64,000 nucleotides of DNA from Microcosmobacter mediterraneus (GTDB taxonomy: Bacteria; Bacteroidota; Bacteroidia; Flavobacteriales; Flavobacteriaceae), in the NCBI RefSeq assembly GCF_031846265.1, contig NZ_JAVRIA010000002.1, forward strand, positions 248,001 to 312,000, given 5' to 3'. Shown here in pieces: positions 17,811-25,109 of this stretch; position 1 is the stretch's first letter; each line of letters begins with the position of its first letter. The translations under genes were made by a program, and so were the position numbers. The notes under the pieces are model-generated. The model was not told the DNA's origin, did no database searches, and saw only the letters and a list, made by a program, of their open reading frames with translations.

Positions 17811-19069
17811 TATGCTTTTACTTTAATAATCTCGTTAATATTTGTAGTATAACGAGGTGATAAGCGTTCTTGACGCATTTTCCATGTACGCTCTAAATCC
17901 TGACTTCCTAACTTTATTTTATGGTCTTTATACTTTTTATTTAAACCATCTATAGCTGTCATTAATGATTTATGCTTAGGATTTTGATGGCAAAACATAT
18001 CTAATTGATGGTTATCTGTTGGCACTAATCCTGTAACGATAACTCCTGCTCGTTTATAGTGTATCCCTTTTTTATAAATAGACTCTAAAGCATTAACCGC
18101 TTGGTTACTAATTACCAAACTAGAATCTGTTGGATAAGGTAAAATAACGCGTGTACTTGCTCTATGTTGCTCTTGTTCTTTTTTATGTTTATTACTGCTT
18201 AGCATTACCATAATCATGTGGCAACTAGAATTTTGCTTACGAAGTTTTTCTGCGCAACTCACAGCAAAAGTTGAGACACGTTCTTTAATATAACTGATGT
18301 CGTCATAAGTGTAATCAAAGCTTCTGGTAGTGGCAATAGCACGTTTGGTTTGTGGCTCGTCTAACGCAATTTTTGAAATACCTTCTAAATCTTTTTTAAG
18401 TTTCCACTCGGTTATAGAAAATGTTTTGCGGACCCAATCGTCTGATAATTGTGTAAAATCGTAAGCCGTTTTACAGCCTTTATATTCTAGTCGTTTTTTT
18501 AAACGACGACCAATTCCCCAAACATCCTCGAGCTTAATCCACCTTAAAGCTTTTAATCTTTTCTCTTCAGAATCGATGACATAGACACCTTTAGTTTGGT
18601 TTGGGAACTTTCGTGCTATTTTATTAGCTACTTTACTCAAGGCTTTTGTTGGTGCTATACCAACACAGGTTGGTATACCAGTCCATTTAAGAAGACGTTG
18701 TCTAATTTGAATTCCATACGCGTTAAAATCATAGTTATCAAAACCGTCAAATTTTAAAAAAGCTTCATCTATACTATACACTTCTAAGCTTGGAGTAAAT
18801 TGTTCTAAAATAGTCATTACACGATGGCTCATATCGCCATAAAGCGGATAATTAGACGATAACACTGTAATGTTATTAACTTTACAAAAGCCTTCCCATT
18901 TAAAAATTGGTGCTCCAAAAGGTAACTTTAATTGTTTAGCCTCATCACTCATGGAGATGACGCAACCATCATTATTACTTAAAATTGCAACAGGTTTGTT
19001 TTGCAAATTAGGATTAAAAACCCTTTCGCAAGACGCATAAAAATTATTACAATCTACTAGAGCAAACAT
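17810..19069 (-). CDS. umuC: Y-family DNA polymerase, UmuC (Pol V catalytic subunit)
   Basis: 419 residues, full length. N-terminal FALVDCNNFYASCERVF carries catalytic Asp6; YSIDEAFLKF gives Asp101/Glu102; the little-finger region and the UmuC C-terminal DUF4113 block (LMTAIDGLNKKYKDHKIKLG) are present, which separates it from DinB. UmuC normally needs cleaved UmuD for activity, and umuD usually sits just upstream. Here the upstream gene is instead an XRE regulator of 68 residues with no LexA-type peptidase domain. UmuD is presumably elsewhere. Downstream acetyltransferase is coupled. Confidence 0.95.
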   Translation of the reverse strand: MFALVDCNNFYASCERVFNPNLQNKPVAILSNNDGCVISMSDEAKQLKLPFGAPIFKWEGFCKVNNITVLSSNYPLYGDMSHRVMTILEQFTPSLEVYSIDEAFLKFDGFDNYDFNAYGIQIRQRLLKWTGIPTCVGIAPTKALSKVANKIARKFPNQTKGVYVIDSEEKRLKALRWIKLEDVWGIGRRLKKRLEYKGCKTAYDFTQLSDDWVRKTFSITEWKLKKDLEGISKIALDEPQTKRAIATTRSFDYTYDDISYIKERVSTFAVSCAEKLRKQNSSCHMIMVMLSSNKHKKEQEQHRASTRVILPYPTDSSLVISNQAVNALESIYKKGIHYKRAGVIVTGLVPTDNHQLDMFCHQNPKHKSLMTAIDGLNKKYKDHKIKLGSQDLERTWKMRQERLSPRYTTNINEIIKVKA

Positions 19070-19090
19070 AGACTATAAAGATAGTAGATT

Positions 19091-19297
19091 TTAGTCTTCT
19101 ACATACTCTAAAATATCTGCTGGCTGGCAATCTAAAGCTTTACAAATGGCTTCTAAGGTTGAAAACCTAACAGCCTTAGCTTTTCCAGACTTTAAGATCG
19201 ATAAGTTTGCTGTGGTAATGCCTATAATCTCGGCAAGTTCTTTACTTTTCATGCCTCGCTTTACTAACATAATGTCTAAATTGACTACTATTGGCAT
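19091..19297 (-). CDS. Small XRE-family regulator (YozG type)
   Basis: 68 residues comprising only a helix-turn-helix domain: MLVKRGMKSKELAEIIGIT then NLSILKSGKAKAVRFSTLEA and ALDCQPADILEY. This single-domain type is typically encoded beside DUF2975 membrane proteins, as here (two bases upstream lies a DUF2975 gene). It probably represses its own operon through the palindromes at 20645-20690. Confidence 0.9.
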   Translation of the reverse strand: MPIVVNLDIMLVKRGMKSKELAEIIGITTANLSILKSGKAKAVRFSTLEAICKALDCQPADILEYVED

Positions 19298-19299
19298 AA

Positions 19300-20109
19300 C
19301 TAAATGGTAAGTTCGTTTTCTTGCTGAATTCTATTCCCTTCTCTTAGAAGAGTGGCTAGTATTATCAGTGATAACCCAATTAAAACTAATGTAAAATTGA
19401 AGTCTAAACGTGGATTCATATAGATAGATACATATCTTAGTGATGAATCTATAGGGCCAACTTTAATAATAGGCAAATCTTTAGCTAATATAAAATTAGA
19501 TATTGTTGTTAATATGACTTCTATGATCAGAATAATTCCTAATTTCTGAATTTTTTTATAAAGTTTAGAAGAGAACTCAAATTTAGACTTAAGCATTTTA
19601 AAAATCGTCTTTAGAAAAAAGAAAATAATAATTCCAAGTATAAAGCTAATATAGCTTCTAATAGAAATGATAATTTTATTGAGAGTTGTTTTGGGTTTTA
19701 CGATAACATACCCATTTCCACGGAAAGTTCTACTATTAAGTTCGTAAGTATCAACCATTGCATTATTATCAATACTAATAATGCTTTTATAATTAATACG
19801 ATCTTCTTTTGTTATCGGTTTTACATAATGAGATCTTCCACTCTGTGATTTTTGCCCAAGTGAGTTAATTTTTTCACTTTCTAATTCAAAAAGTGAATTA
19901 TTAAACATTGGGTTTTTGGGATTAATTTGAAATTTCACAGGTAACTCATATCCTATTGAATGATGAATTCCAGTAGAAAATTTTCCTACTTTACCATCTT
20001 TAGTAAAAGCCTCAAAACCTAAACCTATAACAAGTAATATTATTAATAAATAAAATGAAATATTGCATAGCCAATACAAAGCATTAACAAGTATGTTTTC
20101 TTTTTTCAT
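19300..20109 (-). CDS. DUF2975-like membrane protein, long form
   Basis: 269 residues with four hydrophobic helices (about 15-33, 148-170, 185-205, 240-258). A soluble insertion of roughly 100 residues sits between helices 1 and 2, which makes it longer than the companion protein of 173. The C-terminal LREGNRIQQENELTI matches the companion's KRAVEIKQENDLTI, so the two are paralogues. Between it and the next gene are two bases. Role unknown. Confidence 0.8.
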   Translation of the reverse strand: MKKENILVNALYWLCNISFYLLIILLVIGLGFEAFTKDGKVGKFSTGIHHSIGYELPVKFQINPKNPMFNNSLFELESEKINSLGQKSQSGRSHYVKPITKEDRINYKSIISIDNNAMVDTYELNSRTFRGNGYVIVKPKTTLNKIIISIRSYISFILGIIIFFFLKTIFKMLKSKFEFSSKLYKKIQKLGIILIIEVILTTISNFILAKDLPIIKVGPIDSSLRYVSIYMNPRLDFNFTLVLIGLSLIILATLLREGNRIQQENELTI

Positions 20110-20111
20110 AA

Positions 20112-20633
20112 TTAAATCGTTAAATCGTTTTCTTGTTTAATTTCTACAGCACGCTTAAACAAAGTAGCAACTATAAACACAACTCCAGCCATAAAGATAT
20201 AGGCAGATGTACCAATATCTAATTGTGTAAAAAACACATTGGTTCTTAACCAAATGGTATAAGGTTTAGCAACTGCTCCTAAAATACCAATGGTTAGCGC
20301 GACATAACTGATTTTAAAAACTAAATGTGTTACATCTATTTGAAAAGGTTTGTGTAGGTCTATCCTTTTAAAAATAATAATCAAAAGATAAAATAGATAA
20401 GCCTTAAGACTAGCTATTAATATTAAAATCAAGGTCGTAAGTACAAAATGAAATATACTGAACTCATAGATACTAGCTAGGTCAATTCCCATATATAAAT
20501 TTTCGGTAGCATTCTTATTCTTAAAAAGACTTATTATAGATACCAAAGTAATTGCTCCTGCTTTAATGCAATAACCAATAAATACAATCCAAGAAAAGCC
20601 ATTCATAATGCTAAAAATCTGTTTCGTTTTCAT
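20112..20633 (-). CDS. DUF2975 family membrane protein
   Basis: 173 residues, four membrane helices (about 12-35, 55-85, 103-125, 140-160) and the DUF2975 C-terminus FKRAVEIKQENDLTI. First gene of the three-gene module DUF2975-DUF2975-XRE. Family members always travel with a YozG-type regulator; a signal-sensing role for the membrane protein is plausible but unproven. Confidence 0.85.
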   Translation of the reverse strand: MKTKQIFSIMNGFSWIVFIGYCIKAGAITLVSIISLFKNKNATENLYMGIDLASIYEFSIFHFVLTTLILILIASLKAYLFYLLIIIFKRIDLHKPFQIDVTHLVFKISYVALTIGILGAVAKPYTIWLRTNVFFTQLDIGTSAYIFMAGVVFIVATLFKRAVEIKQENDLTI

Positions 20634-20644
20634 CTAAAAAATTA

Positions 20645-20690
20645 TTGTTTTACGATAACAAATATAATAAAATTATTGATAAACAATAAT
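20645..20690. promoter_or_regulatory. Two palindromic operator candidates for the XRE/DUF2975 module
   Basis: Site A (20645-20661): TTGTT-N7-AACAA. Site B (20672-20690): ATTATTG-ATAAA-CAATAAT, a perfect 7-base inverted repeat. Read on opposite strands the two share ATTATTGTTT followed by a C.ATAA motif, so they look like one binding site in two orientations. They lie immediately upstream of the module's first gene. Confidence 0.5.
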
Positions 20691-20722
20691 TTTTTTGTTT
20701 AAAAAGATAATTAACAAACAAA

Positions 20723-20751
20723 ACCTTTCAGGTTTTAAAAACCTGAAAGGT
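20723..20751. repeat. Dispersed inverted repeat, copy 1 (ACCTTTCAGGTTTT arms)
   Basis: Perfect 14-base arms around one A: ACCTTTCAGGTTTT and AAAACCTGAAAGGT. A second copy with compensatory changes in both arms lies at 60872. Both have a TAnnTTTG box starting six bases after GGT. Confidence 0.85.
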
Positions 20752-20756
20752 CTTTG

Positions 20757-20764
20757 TACCTTTG
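20757..20764 (+). promoter_or_regulatory. Candidate promoter box of the BioF-like gene
   Basis: TACCTTTG matches TAnnTTTG; TTTT from the inverted repeat (20733-20736) lies at the -33 position with a 20-base spacer. The ATG at 20769 is only four bases further, so transcripts would have almost no leader. Confidence 0.45.
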
Positions 20765-20768
20765 GTCA

Positions 20769-21932
20769 ATGTTACCTAAAAAGTTAAATAAAAAGCTACA
20801 AGAACGCAAAGCCAAAAATGCGTTTCGTCAATTGGGCTCAAACTCCAATTTGGTAGATTTTTCTTCTAACGACTATTTAGGTTTTTCTCAGTCTCAAGAG
20901 ATTTATGAAGCCACACATAATTATTTAAAAACACAGGGCTTACAAAAAAATGGTGCTACAGGCTCTCGCTTACTTTCAGGAAATCTTAAGCTTTACAGGT
21001 CTCTAGAAGCTCTTCTTTGTAAATTTTATAATTGTGAAGCTTCTTTAGTTTTTAACTCTGGTTATAGCGCGAATATTGGTTTCTTTTCATGTGTTCCACA
21101 ACGTAATGATATTATACTATACGATGAACTAGTACATGCGTCTATACGAGATGGTATAACCATGAGTCATGCCAAATCGTACAAGTTTAAGCACAATGAT
21201 TTAGAGGATTTGGAAGCTATGATTCTTCGCTTTAACTTCGACAAGCTCAGCCTGACAACCCAGAATAATACTCCAGATATATATGTCGTTACAGAAAGTG
21301 TATTCTCTATGGATGGCGATACTCCTAATCTAATTGCGTTATCTCAACTCTGTACTACTAACAATCTAAACCTCGTTATAGATGAGGCTCATGCCATTGG
21401 TGTGTTTGGTAAATATGGCGAAGGGTTAATTAAAGATTTAGGTTTAGAACAGCATGTGTTTGCTCGTATAATTACGTTTGGTAAAGCTTTAGGTTGCCAT
21501 GGTGCAGCTGTTTTAGGGAGTGAGCAATTAATTAATTATCTCATTAATTTTTCTAAGCCTTTTATATATACAACGGCTTTATCTCCGCATAGTTTAGCAA
21601 CGATAATAATGGCTTTTGAAGAGTTAGCGACAACAATTCAAAGAAAAAAACTCAAAGAAAATATCGAATTTTTCAAAACTGAAGTTTCTCTACTAAAATT
21701 ACAAGAGGTATTTATAAATAGTGAATCTGCAATTCAATGTTGTATTATTTCAGGAAATGATCACATAAAGTCTATCTCTAATAAGCTGCATGAGAACGGT
21801 TTTGATGTTAAGGCTATTCTTTCTCCGACAGTGCTAAAAGGAAAGGAACGCTTGCGGTTTTGTTTGCACAGTTATAATACTAAACAGGAAATTAAAGATG
21901 TACTGCAACTTTTAAAGAGAATGTTAACCTGA
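20769..21932 (+). CDS. bioF: 8-amino-7-oxononanoate synthase-like alpha-oxoamine synthase
   Basis: 387 residues from the ATG at 20769 (a TTG five codons earlier falls inside the promoter box and is rejected). PLP-dependent condensation of an amino acid with an acyl thioester; BioF makes the biotin precursor from pimeloyl-ACP and alanine. Cofactor Lys239 is in TFGKALGCHGA; DEAHAIGVFG is at 205-214. Residues 154-169 (RFNFDKLSLTTQNNTP) are an insertion created by a dispersed DNA repeat. No other biotin gene lies in the window, so the substrate could differ. Ends just before the cspA terminator. Confidence 0.85.
   Translation: MLPKKLNKKLQERKAKNAFRQLGSNSNLVDFSSNDYLGFSQSQEIYEATHNYLKTQGLQKNGATGSRLLSGNLKLYRSLEALLCKFYNCEASLVFNSGYSANIGFFSCVPQRNDIILYDELVHASIRDGITMSHAKSYKFKHNDLEDLEAMILRFNFDKLSLTTQNNTPDIYVVTESVFSMDGDTPNLIALSQLCTTNNLNLVIDEAHAIGVFGKYGEGLIKDLGLEQHVFARIITFGKALGCHGAAVLGSEQLINYLINFSKPFIYTTALSPHSLATIIMAFEELATTIQRKKLKENIEFFKTEVSLLKLQEVFINSESAIQCCIISGNDHIKSISNKLHENGFDVKAILSPTVLKGKERLRFCLHSYNTKQEIKDVLQLLKRMLT
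21236..21257 (+). repeat. Dispersed flavobacterial repeat inside a coding region
   Basis: CTTCGACAAGCTCAGCCTGACA, normally an intergenic motif, is read in frame here as FDKLSLT within the BioF-like protein. Confidence 0.65.
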
Positions 21933-21973
21933 GATTTTCAAATTAAAGTGAATAAACAATAAAATTAGTGCGT

Positions 21974-22002
21974 AAAAAAAGCGCCCAACAATGTTGAGCG
22001 CT
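21974..22002 (-). terminator. Terminator of cspA
   Basis: On the minus strand an 11-base stem AGCGCTCAACA-TTG-TGTTGGGCGCT (one G-U pair) is followed by a run of seven T. Confidence 0.85.
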
Positions 22003-22028
22003 GAAACTAAAATACGATATATTCTCTA

Positions 22029-22220
22029 CTAGATAATACTCACATTTACTGCAACCATGCCTTTTCTTCCTTCTGCTTCTTCAAACTCTACTTGGTCACC
22101 ATCTTTAAGTTCTACACCATTAAGGTTAGATACGTGGACAAAAATGTCCTTTCCTGTTTCGTCGTTAGTAATAAACCCAAATCCTTTTGAGTCATTAAAA
22201 AATTTAACTGTTCCAGTCAT
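22029..22220 (-). CDS. Cold shock protein, CspA family
   Basis: 63 residues from the ATG at 22220; an in-frame ATG ten codons earlier would add a hydrophobic stretch not found in the family. The cold-shock domain is complete: MTGTVKFFNDSKGFGFI (RNP1) and DIFVHVSNL (RNP2). Single-stranded nucleic-acid binding chaperone acting in the cytoplasm. Own terminator downstream. Confidence 0.95.
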   Translation of the reverse strand: MTGTVKFFNDSKGFGFITNDETGKDIFVHVSNLNGVELKDGDQVEFEEAEGRKGMVAVNVSII

Positions 22221-22313
22221 TATAAAAAAAATATAAAAAATTAAAAACACAAAGTTAAGGCTAATAAGAACACCAAATGTTAATAAATTGTTTTTTATTT
22301 GAAAATAAAGGCT

Positions 22314-22550
22314 TTAGTACTTATTACTTTTCTGGTTTTCACGCATTTTATCAAGGTTTTCTTTAGTAAGCATGTAATCTTCAAGCTTTTTACCTTTCCA
22401 TCGATAATAGGAAAACAATGGAAAAACCAAGAAAAATAATCCTGCTGTACCGAAACCAATTAATTTTTGAGAATAGTCCAAATTGGTCCAAAAACCTACG
22501 CATATAGCTGTTAGTGAAGCAATAAAAAGAATCCAAATCACAATTTTCAT
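22314..22550 (-). CDS. Small two-helix membrane protein, unknown
   Basis: 78 residues: two membrane helices (about 3-22 and 31-50), then a charged cytoplasmic tail (YYRWKGKKLEDYMLTKEN). Conserved-looking hypothetical of a type frequent in Flavobacteriaceae; no domain recognised. Ten bases after the DUF4286 gene on the same strand, so probably cotranscribed. Confidence 0.7.
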   Translation of the reverse strand: MKIVIWILFIASLTAICVGFWTNLDYSQKLIGFGTAGLFFLVFPLFSYYRWKGKKLEDYMLTKENLDKMRENQKSNKY

Positions 22551-22560
22551 AGCCTATTAA

Positions 22561-22884
22561 TCAATTAAATGATACAGTAAACTCATCTACAACCTCTAAT
22601 TCTGTTCTAAAGGCAAGGGTTTTATCTGCAAAACGGGTTAAACCATCTTGCTGTAATCTCTTGGCATGATCTCTATAATATTCCTCTAAAGCTGTGCGCG
22701 ATTTTGCTCTATATTGAATGGAGTACGTTGTTCCTCCCAACTCTTCTTCAACTAAAACTCGTGTTAGCTTAGCTTCCAAAAACTTTCCTGTGGCTAAAAC
22801 TTGTGGAATATGGACTTTTATCCAATGTAACCACTCGTCTTTAACCGAGTCGTCTACGTTTACTGTAACGTTATATATGATCAT
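22561..22884 (-). CDS. DUF4286 family protein
   Basis: 107 residues. MIIYNVTVNVDDSVKDEWLHWIKVHIPQV at the N-terminus (given here in part: IYNVTVNVDDSV) and the Tyr-rich TYSIQYRAKS strand are the DUF4286 pattern, a ferredoxin-like alpha/beta fold. Role unknown. In flavobacteria it commonly neighbours serS and a TPR protein, as it does here. Confidence 0.88.
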   Translation of the reverse strand: MIIYNVTVNVDDSVKDEWLHWIKVHIPQVLATGKFLEAKLTRVLVEEELGGTTYSIQYRAKSRTALEEYYRDHAKRLQQDGLTRFADKTLAFRTELEVVDEFTVSFN

Positions 22885-22947
22885 AAAAGTGATTCTTGAT
22901 AAAGTTTATAAAGTTAAGGAAAGTAAAGAATTAATTATTATTGACTT

Positions 22948-24723
22948 TTAATTTATAGCATCACCTCTTAGCTTTCTGTAAGCCTTGCGTGCTTCTACAA
23001 AATAGATGCTGTCTTCGTGCTCAAAAATTATTTTCTCGTAAAGTGGTTTGGCATCTTCTGGTTTCCCTAATATATTGTTGTAAAGTTCAGCTAAATAATA
23101 ATGTGCATCGTCTGCTAAAATATCTTCTCTATAATCTGCAATAATTTGCTGATAGTTGGCTGCAGCGTTTTCATATTTACCTTCCTTTTCAAAAAGCTTT
23201 GCTTGTTTGTATAAAGCTTGGTCAGTAATACTTTCGCCTTTATGCTCTGTAAGAATTTGTTCTAATGCGTCTATAGCGCTTTTAGAGTTGTTCTGATACG
23301 CCATTAAATCGGCCTTAGCATATAGTTTTAAAGCAGTTCTTAACGAATCTTCTTGCTTATTATCTGAGATGAGTAGTTTTAAATCTAAGGCATCATTAGC
23401 AATAAGCTGTGATGTTGAAGCTTTTAGAATTTTAAGTTGAGATTCTGCCCAATCGAAATCGCCTTTGTAATAACTCGTTTTTGCCACTTTAAAACGCGCT
23501 TCTTGTGCAATTGTGCTATTCTTTAAATTAGCTTGAATTTGAGTGTAATAGATTAACGCTTCATTAAATTTCTCCTGAAATACTAAAATATCTGCTAGCT
23601 TTAACTTTACACTTGCTTCTTGAAATGGTGAGATGGCTAAATCTAAAGTCTGCTTTAAAAATGCACTACCTTCTTCTGGCTTCTTTAAATAAAACGCTAA
23701 GAAATTACCATAGGATAATTGTAAAGACAAAGTTTGTCTGTAGGTCCCAAAAGTTTCAAAAAGTTGGTTATATACCTTATCAATTTCGCCATAATCTTTT
23801 TCTGAATAGGTTTCTGTTTTAATATCAATACTATATTGATGAGCCGTTAGTAAAGTAGATATGTCTTGAGAATTTTCTAGCACATAACTAAATATACGTT
23901 CTGATGTTTCGTATTCTTTTTGGTCTAGAGCTGCAACAGCTAGTTCAATAATACGATCAAGACTTTCTGGATTTCTCATGTAAAGTGCCTTTTCTTGAAC
24001 AAACGATTTATTAAAAGCTTTCTCTTGTACGTAAAGCCAACTTAACAATTCATACCAATACGTTTCTGGGCTTAATTGCAGTTTTTGTATTAATAAACGT
24101 CTGAGGGCAATATTGCTTTCATTATCACTGTTTTCGGAGACAAAATCTGAAAATGCTCGTTTGGCATTATTTAAAAAAGAAGGCTTGTTTTCTAAATAAT
24201 CAATGTAGCTAGAAAACATTAACTCTATATTTCCTTGATCACCATAAATTCTGGCCAGTTGAATATTATAATTTTTATCTGGTTGCAACTCCATACCTTT
24301 GGTATAGGCTTTTATAGCGTAATCTTGTAAGGAATGTTCTTCAAATTTTCTTGCAACACTATAGGCATAATGTGATTTCTCTTCGATGTAATCTAAGGCA
24401 TCATTAAAATAATAATCAGCCTTTGTTAAGCTATCTTGTAATCTATAATTATAACCTATTTCTATGGATAGGACTGGACTTTTAGATTTTTCCTTTTTTT
24501 GAAATAAGAGTTCTTGGGCTTCTTGGTAACGCTCTAACTGTTGGAGAGTCGCTGCTATTTTGTAAAGATAATTAGAAGATTTTTTTGATTCGTATAGCTT
24601 TTGATATAAGGAAAGGGCTTTTACAAACTCACCACGCTTAAAGTAATCATCTGCAATAATATTATTTTGCCCAAAGCCTAAACAGCTAAACAAAACGATA
24701 ATGACTAATAGGACTCTCTTCAT
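22948..24723 (-). CDS. Exported tetratricopeptide-repeat protein
   Basis: 591 residues, signal peptide MKRVLLVIIVLFSCLGFGQ with cleavage after Gly/Gln. At least eight TPR-like helical repeats (for example ALSLYQKLYE at 37, DDAHYYLAELYNN near 545). A final tail of paired repeats resembles the YbgF/BamD-type outer-membrane-associated TPR proteins. Probably a periplasmic or surface scaffold; partner unknown. Separated from serS by a 386-base gap with a terminator. Confidence 0.85.
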   Translation of the reverse strand: MKRVLLVIIVLFSCLGFGQNNIIADDYFKRGEFVKALSLYQKLYESKKSSNYLYKIAATLQQLERYQEAQELLFQKKEKSKSPVLSIEIGYNYRLQDSLTKADYYFNDALDYIEEKSHYAYSVARKFEEHSLQDYAIKAYTKGMELQPDKNYNIQLARIYGDQGNIELMFSSYIDYLENKPSFLNNAKRAFSDFVSENSDNESNIALRRLLIQKLQLSPETYWYELLSWLYVQEKAFNKSFVQEKALYMRNPESLDRIIELAVAALDQKEYETSERIFSYVLENSQDISTLLTAHQYSIDIKTETYSEKDYGEIDKVYNQLFETFGTYRQTLSLQLSYGNFLAFYLKKPEEGSAFLKQTLDLAISPFQEASVKLKLADILVFQEKFNEALIYYTQIQANLKNSTIAQEARFKVAKTSYYKGDFDWAESQLKILKASTSQLIANDALDLKLLISDNKQEDSLRTALKLYAKADLMAYQNNSKSAIDALEQILTEHKGESITDQALYKQAKLFEKEGKYENAAANYQQIIADYREDILADDAHYYLAELYNNILGKPEDAKPLYEKIIFEHEDSIYFVEARKAYRKLRGDAIN

Positions 24724-24780
24724 GGGACTAATTTATGTAAATATAGCAAATGCTATAACTCAAAATTGTGAATGTTATTA

Positions 24781-24811
24781 TAAAAAATGCCTGGACGTTA
24801 ATCCAGGCATT
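24781..24811 (-). terminator. Terminator downstream of the small frame/serS
   Basis: Perfect 10-base stem AATGCCTGGA-N6-TCCAGGCATT followed on the minus strand by a run of T. Confidence 0.8.
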
Positions 24812-24907
24812 CTACCATTTCAAATAAATGTGCTATTAATCATCTTTATGATTCAATTATTCAATCATGGCGCTTCTACTATTTATCGTAAACGCTACCT
24901 ATGAAAA

Positions 24908-24976
24908 TTAAAATAAAATTTTACTGACTAAAACGACTAGAGCGACTAATAAAAAGACGCGTTTAAAATTTTTCAT
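24908..24976 (-). CDS. Candidate 22-residue hydrophobic peptide
   Basis: Reading frame MKNFKRVFLLVALVVLVSKI plus LF, basic N-terminus followed by one membrane-length helix, ATG to TAA, lying between serS and a strong terminator on the same strand. The design (positive start, Leu/Val helix) resembles known small membrane peptides. It may instead be part of a non-coding 3' region. Confidence 0.4.
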   Translation of the reverse strand: MKNFKRVFLLVALVVLVSKILF

Positions 24977-25109
24977 AAGTAGGTTATTTGGCTTTGTTTG
25001 GTTTACCTAACTTCTGAAAAAACCACAAAAAAACATAATAAATGGACTAAAAATCGTTAAATAACTTGTTTTTTTAACATTTAATCGATATTGAATAAGT
25101 ATTTTCCTA

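Larger units (their letters stand above)
24724..25109. other. 386-base gap between the TPR gene and serS
   Basis: Contains a minus-strand terminator (24781-24811), a candidate 22-codon reading frame (24908-24976), and an imperfect dyad ATGATTCAAT-T-ATTCAATCAT at 24848-24868. The arms AAGTAGGTT (24977) and ACCTAACTT (25007) near the small frame could also pair. Nothing larger is coding. Confidence 0.6.

Noticed and set aside
19091..19297. The small gene before umuC as UmuD
   Set aside because: It is a 68-residue HTH protein without the Ser/Lys peptidase domain.
20754..20768. TTG start five codons upstream for the BioF-like gene
   Set aside because: It lies inside the TAnnTTTG promoter box; the ATG at 20769 matches the family.
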